DNA of 64,000 bases from Phymatolithon calcareum. Taxonomy: Eukaryota > Rhodophyta > Florideophyceae > Hapalidiales. The stretch lies in contig OZ345378.1 in the NCBI GenBank assembly GCA_977006965.1, positions 992,001-1,056,000 on the forward strand, in the 5' to 3' direction. This document shows positions 9,716 through 20,773 of the stretch, piece after piece. Within the stretch, counting starts at the first letter, position 1. Every line of letters starts with the position of its first letter. The notes below the pieces were generated by a model. It was not told where the DNA came from and searched no databases. It saw only the letters and a program-made list of their open reading frames with translations. The position numbers and the translations under genes are program-made.

Positions 9716-10296
9716 TTTGCGGAGTGGGGGTCTTCTATTCTTGTCGAAAATCCGTTTGGGGAGTCCACTGCGAGTCGACACAAGGTCAACTATCAAGGCA
9801 ATCTATCCCTTATAAGAAATTCCTTCGAGTCGGAATGACCCGGTCCTTGATCGGGGGATGGCTCAATGGCCGTATACCTCTTGTGGCGTTTTGGTACACC
9901 TGAACCTGCAGTCGGCAACACGCACTGCAAGACGCTTTGTGGTATCCTGAGGTGGGCCCGACAAGGAAACAGAAGGTAATCAAGCAAGGAGACACAACAG
10001 AAACCCTTGTGGTGTTTTGGTACACCTGAACCTGCAGCCGGCAACGCGCACTGCAAGACGCTATAACACTTTCTGAACGGGCCTCACTCAAAGACCAGAG
10101 GTAATTGAGCAAGGAACCGAACAGGAAGCTCGTGAACAATGACAGACAAGTCCTCTCGAGCGGGCCTTGCGAGAAAACCAGAGGTAATCAAGCAAGGATG
10201 CGCAACCAGGAGAAGATCGGGGGCGAAGGATGAGCCCCGGAGACGACGATGATGATGAAGCGCGGTGGTGATCAAGTGCTGACTGGGCCCATAACC
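9716..10296 (-). other. Untranslated leader of element A with PBS at 10283-10296
   Basis: The 5' leader has no conserved ORF. The PBS on the element strand is GGTTATGGGCCCAG and directly follows the LTR. It is complementary to the anticodon stem-loop of initiator tRNA-Met (CUGGGCCCAUAACC). Two copies of a roughly 43-bp motif (element strand CGTCTTGCAGTGCG...GGTGTACC) lie in the leader. Confidence 0.8.
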
Positions 10297-10740
10297 TGTT
10301 GTTGGAGGTTAGGGATAAGATTAGGAGATTGGAAAAGTTTGGTTGGTGAAGACTGGTGAAGGAGAAGTGGAGTTAGGTGAGAATGAGTTCCTTGGTTTAT
10401 TCACTTGGCGGACCTCAGGTCAAGACTATATAGAACAGAGAACACAACCAGTCATGATCAAAACCCTAACTGACGACGGAGACACTCTAACCCTAAACAA
10501 ATTTGTCATACTATCATATGACACGTGTAACATGAAAAAATCAAGAATCATCTACTGAGTGAGGGGAGTATGATTATCATACTCTTATCATACTTTGACA
10601 CGTGTCAGTGCCAATCTTCTTGATTCAAAGTTCTGAGACACTTTGACATTCGACTTGACACGTGTACACGTGTGCCGAGATCATACCTTGATATTGAAGT
10701 GTGTTTGCGACTAGAGCTCCAAGCAATCACACTTCCAACA
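10297..10740 (-). repeat. 5' LTR of element A
   Basis: The 444-bp LTR ends at CCAACA and is followed immediately by GTCAACGC, the leader of element C. It holds the TATA box and poly(A) signal that would drive element A. Confidence 0.93.
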
Positions 10741-11236
10741 GTCAACGCACCTGAACCACCCTGTTTCATCATCATCGTCATCATCTCCGGGGTTCTCCTT
10801 CGCCCCCGATCTGTCTCTGTCTGATCTTTCTGCTTGCGCGTCCTTGTCAAGAATCGTTGATTCTTGCTCGGCCCGCTTCAGGGGATCACTAAGCGTCCTG
10901 CAGTGCGTGTTGCCGGCTGCAGGTTCAGGTGTACCAAAATACCACATGGGTTTTCCTGTTGCGTATCCTTGTTAGAAATTTTTGATTCTTACTAGGCCCG
11001 TTTCAGGAGACCACAAAACGTCTTGCAGTGCGTGTTGCCGGCTGCAGGTTCAGGTGTACCAGAACGCCACAAGAGGTATACGGCCATTGAGCCATCCCCC
11101 GATCAAGGTCCGGGTCACATTGACTCGAAGGGATTTCTTATACGGGACAGATTGCCTCGATAGTTAACTTCGGTTGACTCGCAGTGGACTCCCCGAACGG
11201 ATTTTCGACAAGAATATAAGACCCACACTCCCCAAG
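10741..11236 (+). other. Leader of element C with two copies of the leader repeat
   Basis: The repeat GCAGTGCGTGTTGCCGGCTG with flanking bases occurs near 10896-10940 and again near 11020-11063. These correspond to the repeats in the A and B leaders. The PBS is absent because the 5' end is truncated. Confidence 0.65.
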
Positions 11237-14200
11237 ATGGACAACTCGCAAGGAACGCTGAAGGTCGAGAAACTCAATGAGACCAATTTCCATGCTTGGA
11301 AACAGAAAATTCAGCTAGTACTATCATTCCGCGAACTTGATGAACACATTGAGAACGATCCACCAGCACGGGACTCGGACGATTTCACTCTCTGGCGTCG
11401 AAGTGACAACAAGGCAAAGGCTATTATCGGACTTTCTCTCTCGGATGAACATCTCGAGCATGTGCAAGATGTGAATACGGCTAAGGAAATGTGGCAGTCG
11501 ATTCTCAATATCTTTGAACGACATACAGTACTGAACAAACTGGCCGTTCGTCGCAAGTTCTATATCGCCACAATGCTCGAGGACGAGGAAATTCTTTCTA
11601 ATACGAACCGTATTCGCCAGCTCGCATCCACCGTCAAGTCAATGGGTGTTGATATCGACGACAAAGAAATGGCGATGGCTGTGCTTAACGGACTTCCGGA
11701 ACGGTACGATAGCCTAATCAGTGCACTCGATGCTCTTGGCAACGAGGATGAGTCATTCTCGCTCGAGTTTGTGAAGAGCAGACTTTTGCAAGAGGAGCAG
11801 CGTGTGTCGATGAGAGTCGAAGCATCAACCGTGAAATCTGAGACTGCCGCACTGTTCACAGCCAGACGCGATGGAGAACGCATTCGTGATCACTGCGACC
11901 ATTGTCATCGATCCGGACATAAGAGCGTTAAGTGTTGGACCAAATTTCCTCACCTTGCTCCGGAAGGATACAAAAGTCGGAATGAAAAGCAAACAAAACC
12001 ATCTGCATTTCTGACTGATGAGTCGGAACCTGTTCGTGTCATGTCTGATTCCGACTTTTTATGCTTGATGGCCAAGGTGCGCAATTCCGACATTTCCGAG
12101 AAGTCCAAGTCCTGGATCATTGACTCTGGAAGCACATCCCACATGACGTTTGACCGCTCACTCTTCTGCACGTACACCGAACTGTCGTCTACTGTTGAAA
12201 TGGGAACGAAAGCTAAGGCCACAATCGCTGGAAAGGGTGATGCCATTATTACGATCAATGTGAATGGGAAGCCGTCGAAATGCAAACTCAGGGATGTTAT
12301 GCACATACCGGACTTTGGATACTCTTTACTATCGGTATCCAAAATGGATGAGTATGGATATGGGATTACGTTCAAGAACAGTCGTTGTTATGTTAAAGCT
12401 CATGATGACACGGTTGCTACAGGAACACTTCGCAAGAGTCTCTACTCACTCGATCTTCCAGATGGCAATAAAGTTACCGAAGTTTCTTGTCTTGCTAGCC
12501 TCCAGCTTTGGCATGAACGTCTCGCTCATGTCCATCCCTCTGGTATCTCTGATATGGTACGTCATGGGGTAGTCAAAGGTGTGAACCTAGATCCCAATCC
12601 AATCTCAGAACATCCATGCAAGGGCTGTATTGCTGGCAAAGGTCATCGCGCTCCTATCCCAAAGTCTAGTAGTACTCGTTCTGAAGCTGTCCTCAACCTC
12701 GTACATTCCGACGCCTTAGGTCCTATCGACATTCCATCACCTGGAGGCTCTCGATACTTCATCACATTCATCGATGATCACTCCAAATGGACCACGGTAT
12801 AGACCATGCGACGGAAGTCGGAGAGCTTTGAGTGTTTTCGAAAGTTCCACAAGTATGTTGAAACCCATACTGGGAGAAAGCTTAAGCATTTGAACGTTCA
12901 GGACTTCTCGACTGCACCAAAGCTCAAGGCTATTAGGACCGATAACGGAGGCGAGTACCTTTCCAACGAGTTCAAGGCATATTTGGCACAACACGGTATA
13001 CATCTGCAACTCACAGTAGCATATACTCCACAACAGAATGGGGTGGCTGAACGCATGAACCGCACACTTCTCAACTTGGTGCGCTCGATGCTTCATCACA
13101 GAGGCATCGAGAAGAAGTTCTGGGATGAAGCACTTGCTACTGCTGTGTATGTTCGCAATCGAGTTACGTCACGAGGACTTCCTTCGAATACGACCCCCCA
13201 TCACATATGGATGGGTTCCGCTCCAGACTTGGGACACTTACGTGTATTTGGCATAATGTGTTGGTACGTGATTCCGAAAAAGAAGGTTAAGAAACTCGAC
13301 TCTCGAACTCGTGAAGCCATTATGCTGGGATATGCGACTTCGTCCAAAGGATATAAGCTGTGGAATCTAGGCTCCAAGAAGGTGATTGTGTCAAGGGATG
13401 TGACGTTCGACGAATCGGATTGCGGATTAGGTGATGCTGAAACGGATGTATCCACTGACATTTCAGACGACGGAGTCGTCCAAGCATGCGAGGATACGGT
13501 TGAAGCTAAGGACACTTCGGAGGGAAAGAACAAGAACCTCGACGTGACTAACGAAGAAGGGCAGCAGGCGGACGATGCAGAACAACCAACAGCACCACCG
13601 GCATCTGAAGTAACTACACCGATGATAGCCAAGCCCATTCTGTGTGGGTCAGGTCGGGTCTCAAAACCACCCACTGACTTCTGGAGAGCTCCCCGGCACA
13701 CTGCAATACTTGCCTTCGAATCTGTCAATGTCGCATCGGATTCCGGATTGTCTTCTCATCAAATACCTCAGACCTTTAAGGAAGCGACTTCAAATCATAA
13801 TGTCGACTTCTGGTCGAAGGCCATAGAGAAAGAACATTCGTCACTCGTCCATAACAATACCTGGAAACTGGTTCCGCGCAACTCCGACAAGAACGTGCTA
13901 CCGTGCAAGTATGTCTTCAAGGTCAAGGATACAGGCCAAAAGTTCGAATTGTGGCAAAAGGGTTCCGACAGGTGCATGGGGTGGACTACGGTGAAACGTA
14001 TGCCCCAGTCGTGAAATTCACCTCGATTCGTATCGTACTTGCATCCGTTGCTGTCCATGATCTGGAACTCCACCAAATGAATGTTGTGACAGCGTTCCTG
14101 CATGGTGACCTTGACAAAGACATCTACATGGAAGTTCCCGCCGGATTTCAAGATCCCGAGCGTCCCAACCTTGTTTGCAAGCTCTTGAAGGCACTATACG

Positions 14201-15312
14201 GTCTGAAGCAAGCTCCACGGCAATGGCATGCCAAGATCGACAAGTTCCTCATCAACGAGCTCGGCTTCTCAAGCTGTCCCAACGATCCTTGTCTGTACGT
14301 CCGGCACAAGTCAAACAGCATCATGATCATCGCCCTGTATGTGGATGACTTCTTGATTGCTGGAAACGACACCTCTGCCATTTCGTGGATCAAGGGGGAG
14401 CTGAACAAGCGGTTCGAGATGAAGGACCTTGATGAAGCAAGTGTATGCCTTGGGCTTGAGATTCGCCGGGACCGTACTCTTCGGACCCTTCATCTTTCGC
14501 AGTCGGTCTACGCTCAGTCGGTCTTGGAACGCTTCGGCATGGAGAACTCGAAACCTGCACCTACCCCAATAGAGTCAAGCAACAAGAACCCCGCAATCGA
14601 GGATATGGATATCACCGAGTCCCTTGGAGACGAAGTTCCGTATCGTCCAGCTATCGGAAGCCTGGTGTACTTGATGGTCGGCACTCGTCCAGACATCTCG
14701 GACTCGGTGGGCAAGCTTTCTTCGTTTTGCGAGAAACCCTTAAAGTGTCACTGGATGGGTGTTAAGCGCGTTCTTCGGTACATTGCAGGTACTCGAGACT
14801 ATGGGATTCTGTTCGGTGCAAGTGGGAGCTTGGTGCCAATCGGGTACACAGACGCGGATTGGGCAGGTTGTCGTGAGACAAGGCGATCAACAAGTGTCTA
14901 TGTGTTCCTTCTTGCAGGGGGAGCCATAACCTGGCGTTCGAAGAAACAAACTATCGTTGCCACGTCAACATGTGAAGCAGAGTACATCGCTTCCTGTGCC
15001 GCCGCCAAGGAAGCTGTTTGGCTGTCAAGACTTATCGCAGATATCCATGGTCCCCAGAAGCCCACTCTCATGACTTTGTATACCGACAGTCAGAGTGCAA
15101 TCGCAACCGGGAGGAACGGTGCCATCACTCAACGCAACAAGCATATTGACATCCAATATCACTACGTTCGTGATGTTATTGGAACAGGAAAGATCTTGAT
15201 TAAGTACTGCAATACTGAGTCTATGGTTTCTGATGCATTATCCAAGCCACTCGATCGCATCAAGACAGCCAAGTTCGTTGAAGAGAGGGGAGTATGCAAG
15301 CAAATGGCGTAG
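11237..15312 (+). pseudogene. Broken copia gag-pol of element C
   Basis: It covers the full polyprotein from MDNSQGTLKV to the end of RNase H, but in three pieces. An in-frame TAG at 12800-12802 replaces TAC in the integrase (WTTV-stop-TM), and D carries the same stop. A one-base deletion near 13936 (GGCCAAAAG instead of GGCCCAAAAG) shifts the frame before the RT. The zinc knuckle CDHCHRSGHKSVKC, protease DSGS, integrase D, D, E and RT YVDD (here YVDDFLIAG) are all present. RT motif A reads MNVVTAF, so the usual catalytic Asp is Asn. The copy is not functional as it stands. Confidence 0.9.
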
Positions 15313-15333
15313 TGTGCCTCAATCAAGGGGGAG

Positions 15334-15776
15334 TGTTGGAAGTGTGAATGCTTGGAGCTCTAGTCGCAAACACACTTCAATATCAAGGTATGATCTCGGT
15401 ACACGTGTACATGTGTCAAGTCGAATGTCAAAGTATCTCAGAACTTTGAATCAAGAAGATTGGCAGTGACACGTGTCAAAGTATGATAAGAGTATGATAA
15501 TCATACTCCCCTCACTCAGTAGATGATTCTTGATTTTTTCATGTTACACGTGTCATATGATAGTATGACAAATTTGTTTAGGGTTAGTGTGTCTCCGTCG
15601 TCAATTAGGGTTTTGATCAAGTCTGCTTGTGTTCTTTGGTCTATATGGTCTTGACCTGAGGTCCTCCAAGTGAATAAACCAAGGAACTCATTACTCACAG
15701 CTCATCTTCTACTCAACCAATTCACTCCAACCAAACCTTTTCTTTCACCTCATCTCCTCGCTAACCTCCAACAACA
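15334..15776 (+). repeat. 3' LTR of element C
   Basis: The 443-bp LTR is preceded by the PPT AAGGGGGAG. It runs TGTTGGAAGTGTGAATGC...CTCCAACAACA. Its end abuts internal sequence of element D with no spacer. Confidence 0.92.
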
Positions 15777-17403
15777 CCTGCTGCCCTTCTTCGTTAGTCA
15801 CATCGACGTTCTTGTTGTTTTTCTCCGAAGTGTCCTTAGCTTCAACCGTATCCTCTCATGCTTGGACGACTCCGTCGTCTGGAATGTCAGTGGATACATC
15901 CGTTTCAGCATCACCTAATCCGCAATCCGATTCGTCGAACGTCACATCCCTTGACACAATCACCTTCTTGGAGCTTAGATCCCACAGCTTACATCCTTTG
16001 GACGAAGTCGCATATCCCAGCATAATGGCTTCACGAGTTCGAGAGTCGAGTTTCTTAACCTTCTTTTTCGGAATCACGTACCAACACATTATGCCAAATA
16101 CACGTAAGTGTCCCAAGTCTGGAGCGGCACCCATCCATATGTGGTGGGGGGTCGTGTTCGAAGGAAGTCCTCATGACGTAACTCGATTGCGCACATACAC
16201 AGCAGTAGCAAGTGCTTCAGCCCAGAACTTCTTCTCGATGCCTCTGTGATGAAGCATCGAGCGCACCAAGTTGAGAAGTGTGCGGTTCATGCGTTCAGCC
16301 ACCCCATTCTGTTGTGGAGTATATGCTACTGTGAGTTGCTGATGTATACCGTGTTGTGCCAAATATGCCTTGAACTCGGTCCTAATAGCCTTGAGCTCTG
16401 GTGCAGTCGAGAAGTCCTGAACGTTCAAATGCTTAAGCTTTCTCCCAGTATGGGTTTCAACATACTTGTGGAGCTTTCGAAAACACTCAAAGCTCTCCGA
16501 CTTCCGTCGCATGGTCTATACCGTGGTCCATTTGGAGTGATCATCGATGAATGTGATGAAGTATCGAGAGCCTCCAGGTGATGGAATGTCGATAGGACCT
16601 TAGACGTCGGAATGTACGAGGTTGAGGGCAGCTTCAGAACGAGTACTACTAGACTTTGGAATAGGAGTGCGATGACCTTTGCCAGCAATACAGCCCTTGC
16701 ATGGATGTTCTGAGATTGGATTGGGATCTAGGTTCACACCTTTGACTACCCCATGACGTACCATATCAGAGATACCAGAGGGATGGACATGAGCGAGACG
16801 TTCATGCCAAAGCTGGAGGCTAGCAAGACAAGAAACTTCGGTAACTTTATTGCCATCTGCAAGATCGAGTGAGTAGAGACTCTTGCGAAGTGTTCCTGTA
16901 GCAACCGTGTCGAGTGCACTGATTAGGCTATCGTACCGTTCCGGAAGTCCGTTAAGCACAGCCATCGCCATTTCTTTGTCGTCGATATCAACACCCATTG
17001 ACTTGACGGTGGATGCGAGCTGGCGAATACGGTTCGTATTAGAAAGAATTTCCTCGTCCTCGAGCATTGTGGCGGTATAGAACTTGCGACGAGCGGCCAG
17101 TTTGTTCAGTACTGTATGTCGTTCAAAGATATTGAGAATCGACTGCCACATTTCCTTAGCCGTATTCACATCTTGCACATGCTCGAGATGTTCATCCGAG
17201 AGAGAAAGTCCGATAATAGCCTTTGCCTTGTTGTCACTTCGACGCCAGAGAGTGCAATCGTCCGAGTCCCGTGCTGGTGGATCGTCCTCAATGTGTTCAT
17301 CAAGTTCGCGGAATGATAGTACTAGCTGAATTTTCTGTTTCCAAGCATGGAAATTGGTCTCATTGAGTTTCTCGACCTTCAGAGTTCCTTGCGAGTTGTC
17401 CAT
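15777..17403 (-). pseudogene. Deleted copia gag-integrase remnant of D
   Basis: Gag starts at the conserved MDNSQGTLKV (17403) and is normal to about residue 165. It is then fused at about 16909 directly to the TVATGTLRKS region upstream of integrase, so the zinc knuckle, protease and their linkers are gone. The integrase zinc-binding residues are present. A TAA follows HSDV at about 16600, then a TAG is shared with C, a roughly 30-bp deletion lies near 16377 (removing the second catalytic Asp region), and a TGA at VTS near 16170 is shared with E. Nothing downstream of the integrase tail remains. This is a dead copy that shares mutations with both C and E. Confidence 0.88.
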
Positions 17404-17898
17404 TTTGGGGAGTGTTGGTCTTCTATTCTTGTCGAAAATCCGTTCGGGGAGTCCACTGCGAGTCAACCGAAGTTAACTATCGAGGCAATCTGTCCCGTAT
17501 AAGAAATTCCTTCAAGTCAATGTGACCTTGACCTTCATCGGGGGATGGCTCAATGGCCGTATACCTCTTGTGGCGTTCTGGTACACCTGAACCTGCAGCC
17601 GGCAACACGCACTGCAAGACGTTTTGTGGTATCCTGAAACGGGCCTAGTAAGAATCAAAGATTTTTAACAAGGATACGCAACAGGAAAACCCATGTTTTG
17701 TTTTGGTACACCTGAACCTGCAGCCGGCAACACGCACTGCAGGACGCTTAGTGATCCCCTGAAGCGGGCCGAGCAAGAAATAACGATTCTTCACAAGGAT
17801 ACGCAAGCAGAACGACCAGACAGAGACAGATCGGGGGCGAAGGAGAACCCCGGAGATGATGACGATGCTGATGAAACGCGGTGGTTGAGGTGCGTTGA

Positions 17899-17912
17899 CT
17901 GGGCCCATAGCC
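17899..17912 (-). other. PBS of element D
   Basis: On the element strand the site is GGCTATGGGCCCAG, immediately after the LTR end CAACA. It has one mismatch to GGTTATGGGCCCAG in the other copies. It also fixes the LTR end at CAACA. Confidence 0.75.
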
Positions 17913-18357
17913 TGTTGAAGAAGTTTAGGCAATTGATGGGGAGAAAGAAAAAGTTTGGTTGAAGAAAGATGGTTGAGTAGAAGCTGAGAAAGGTGAGAAT
18001 GAGTTCCTTGGTTTATTGACTTGGCGGACCTCAGGTCAAGACTATATAGACTTGAGAACTCAATCAACTCGATCAGAAAACCCTAATTGACGACGGAGAC
18101 ACTCTAACCCTAAACAAATTTGTCATAATATCAAATGACACGTGTAACATGAAAAAATCAAAGACTATCTACTGAGTGGGGGGAGTATGATTATCATACT
18201 CTTATCATACTTTGACACGTGTCACTGCCAATCTTCTTGATTCAAAGTTCCGAGACGCTTTGACTTTCGACTTGACACGTGTACACGTGTACCGAGATCA
18301 TGCCTTGATATTGAAGTGTGTTTGCGACTAGAGCTTCAAGCAATCACACCTCCAACA
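17913..18357 (-). repeat. 5' LTR of element D
   Basis: The 445-bp LTR ends in TCCAACA at 18357, followed by unique DNA (ATCAC). Its U5 end (CTTCTTCAACA) is divergent from A and B and closer to the element 1 LTR. Confidence 0.9.
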
Positions 18358-18434
18358 ATCACTGCTCCTGAAAAAGCTATAGCTTCGTTCATCAGCAGCA
18401 CTAGGGCGTTGTTTCAGAAACACTGTTTGAAGGC

Positions 18435-18689
18435 ATGCCGGATTCCTGCAGCTGCAGAAAGCGTCGTTGCCATCAATGCAATCTTTGCATGGAATGTTCC
18501 TGTGGTTGCATGCCGGTGGATGATTCTGCTCTTGAAGAGACGCAGAACAGGACTGTTTCAGGGCCACGAAAAAAGCGCCCTCGCATTCTGACCTATCTCG
18601 CACCTCCGGTTCCGCATCGGAGAAAGAACATCGACAGGATTTTTCTGCGAAATCGATTTTACGATGGCTGGGAGCTGGACCGGATCTGA
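18435..18689 (+). CDS. Small Cys-rich hypothetical protein or gene remnant
   Basis: The ORF has 84 aa, with an in-frame TAG a short way upstream. Residues 4-26 hold eight Cys in CSCRKRRCHQCNLCMECSCG plus a further Cys, a spacing that suggests metal binding (loosely like CXC-type clusters). A basic stretch (GPRKKRPR) follows. I do not recognise a family. The D element ends 77 bases upstream, so the ORF may be the 3' remnant of a gene interrupted by D. Confidence 0.35.
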   Translation: MPDSCSCRKRRCHQCNLCMECSCGCMPVDDSALEETQNRTVSGPRKKRPRILTYLAPPVPHRRKNIDRIFLRNRFYDGWELDRI

Positions 18690-19308
18690 AAAAATTACTC
18701 CCGAGACCAAAAGCACGGGAAAAAGCGTACCAATCTCTCCCTCAAAATGTTCTGAAAAACGTGAGAAAGCTCATATCTGGGGTTTCCAAAATTTTGCTTT
18801 CGTCAATTTTTTCCGATGACACACAGTGCAAACGTTTTTGAAAACAACCAGTTTTGCGATGGAAATTGTGTTCAAAGTGGTACCTTCGACCAAAATTTCA
18901 AAAAGTTTTGTTCTCAATTAGCGATTTTCGGGAGCTTCGAAAAATGCGCCGTGAACAAGCTTTTAAGGACACGTGGCGAAATTGGGCTATTTATAGCCCT
19001 CAGTAGACACATATAGTGCACGCTTTGTGCACAGTGTCTTAAGCAAGGATCGCTTCAATACGTTTCATATGTACACGTGTACACGTGTAACATACAGTGG
19101 CATACAGCCATTATGATTGATATAGTAGCATATTGTTTTAAATCTTGTAAGTATTTTGCACGTGATTGAGGATTCCTGTATTTTCAAGATATGATTGTTT
19201 GTTTACATTGAATTACAGCTGTGTAGCCACTAGGGCTGACAGCAGTTAGCTATTCTTAGTCACTAAGGTTTACACCAGTTAGGAGTATTGCGCAAGTGTC
19301 ATGTGCAT
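18690..19308. other. AT-rich unique region
   Basis: I see no gene. A G-box cluster (ACACGTGTACACGTGT) lies near 19070-19090. It resembles the motif in the family-A LTRs and may belong to the neighbouring candidate LTR or to an older remnant. Confidence 0.45.
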
Positions 19309-19810
19309 TGTTGGACGTATATTCGGGTACGTGGCCATTAAGTTAAGTGTCAGGCAGCCGTTAGGAATGCTGCGTGTCATGCTTTACACGATCATCCAAT
19401 GACATGAGGCCATCAGTGCATGACACTGACACGCCAACGTCGGTAATGCTGGGTGTCAGGCATTCCAATATTAGAAGCCAATAACATAAGGCCATAAGGC
19501 ACCATAAGCGAATGGCATGCACGGTACTGCATCGATAATGCTGTGTGTCAGGCATCCTAATATTAGAAGCCAATGAGATATGGCCATAAGGCAGACGAAG
19601 TGCATGACATGCACAGTTCTGCATCCAAGGCACCTGACACTCGCATGTGCTGACTTGTGCATGGCAGAAACTCCTAAGTTAGGGTCTTTCAAGAGTAACG
19701 TGGTGATGACTATATAATCCCACGAACTTCACCGACCACCGGAATAAACGAAGCAACTCACCATCAACCTTCACATCCATCCAAACCAAACAATCCAAAT
19801 CCTACCAACA
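19309..19810 (+). repeat. Candidate solo LTR of a third copia-like family
   Basis: The segment starts TGTTGGACGTAT and ends CTACCAACA. Near its 3' end, CTATATAATCCC is followed by GGAATAAACGAAGCAACTCA. This matches the TATA and AATAAACCAAGGAACTCA layout of the family-A LTRs. No TSD was found (left TGCAT, right CCATA), so the boundaries are provisional. Confidence 0.5.
19346..19640 (+). repeat. Three degenerate tandem repeats of about 95 bp
   Basis: Three units align on TAATGCTG, GTGTCAGGCAT, AATATTAGAAGCCAAT and GGCCATAAGGCA. Units 2 (from about 19443) and 3 (from about 19540) are well conserved, and unit 1 is more diverged. They lie within the candidate solo LTR. Confidence 0.65.
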
Positions 19811-19881
19811 CCATATACTTCCAATAAATTGCGCGCGGGATTCGAGCATCTAAAAAACAGAGCGCCGAACGGAAAGCCCTA

Positions 19882-20431
19882 ATGGGCGTTCTTTGCACAA
19901 TGCTAAGCAGGGAAGAAGTTTGTGAAGCTCTTCGAGAACTTTCTGATAGTGACGAAGAGAGCGGTGTCGACGATAATGAGCTGATACAATCAATCAGAGG
20001 CGAGATATCGGGACGAAGCACCACTCCAAGGTACTCCCGACAAGAAAAAATTTCACAAGTTGTTACTTAGGGCGGATTTCGGAAGCGTTACGCCGATGCA
20101 CGGCGGTACTAGTCTATGTTGATTTCCGAAAATCGAATTCCTCGCCCTCTTATTTGCCGTTCTCGCATCGACGTACCAAATTTGACAGACGTTGTAAAGT
20201 TTATTCTCGAAGACGTCCAAGTTCTATCTTGGGGTACATAAAAACTGGAGATAGTCGATGAGAGTGGCAATGGCTTAAGGCGTGTAAAGACTGTTGATTT
20301 TCCTGGTCTGACACGGAAACGATCACGCGAGGAAATGTACCGCGGATATGTGGCGTGGACAAAAGGACCACCAAGGGAAATGGACAATGCTGAAATAATA
20401 GCGCATCCAGCCGAGGATGCCACGCTAATCA
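19882..20431 (+). pseudogene. Gene X, 5' part (transposase-like), broken
   Basis: The first piece, 19882-20070, encodes 62 aa with an acidic run (SDSDEESGVDD). A second open segment from about 20115 encodes LTDVVKFILEDVQVLSWGT, then meets an in-frame TAA at 20239-20241. It continues in the same frame as KLEIVDESG...MYRGYVAW to 20431. At least one frame change near 20112 is needed to join the first two pieces, and whether the first belongs is uncertain. The frame at 20431 continues exactly into 25482 if the Harbinger element and one TCA are removed. The family is discussed with the middle part. Confidence 0.6.
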
Positions 20432-20454
20432 GGCCCAGTCTATACCGCAACAAA
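20432..20454 (+). repeat. Left TIR of the Harbinger element
   Basis: The 23 bases from GGCCCAGTC to CAACAAA are exactly repeated in inverted form at 25459-25481. The similarity extends imperfectly through TGTTCATGTT and TTTTTATCATAGC. Confidence 0.9.
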
Positions 20455-20773
20455 TGTTCATGTTGGGGTTTTTTTTATCATAGCGAAATTGAATCTGCGA
20501 ATGCCATTGGCTACAGCACAGCGTAGAAATGCTTGCATCCAACATGCCGACATCCGCCGAGCGAACAAATTCGACAACCTTTTTTTCCGGGAAAGAGGTT
20601 AACTCTGTGTGTTTGTTGGTTTTTTCATACTCTCGATCGGTCATTGGCTCCTGATGACCACTTTCCGCGGGAATAGCCCTATCGAACCCCCTCCGACGAT
20701 TCAGCACAAACTAATACACTACAGCACGGGACACTGCACTGCTACCGACATCAACGTTTCGTCGAAGGCAACA

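Larger units (their letters stand above)
5192..10740 (-). mobile_element. Full-length family-A copia element A
   Basis: The 5,549-bp element has LTRs at both ends, a PBS, a leader, two adjacent ORFs and a PPT. The left flank is AATAC and the right flank GTCAA, so the TSDs do not match. The left flank is the B1 locus spacer in inverted form and the right flank is the leader of element C. A therefore seems to join two loci. Confidence 0.93.
10741..15776 (+). mobile_element. Copia element C (family A), lacking its 5' LTR
   Basis: The element starts within the leader, just past the PBS (...CAG lost, GTCAACGC kept), and runs through gag-pol to a complete 3' LTR. The missing 5' LTR has been replaced by element A with a precise LTR-end junction. 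The right flank CCTGC belongs to the internal region of D. No TSD is present. Confidence 0.9.
15777..18357 (-). mobile_element. Copia element D (family A), deletion derivative
   Basis: The minus-strand element retains the 5' LTR, PBS, leader, gag and parts of integrase. Its 3' half is lost at 15777, where the LTR of C begins. The right flank of its LTR is ATCAC. Internally the zinc knuckle and protease are deleted, and a further 30 or so bases are missing in integrase. Confidence 0.88.
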
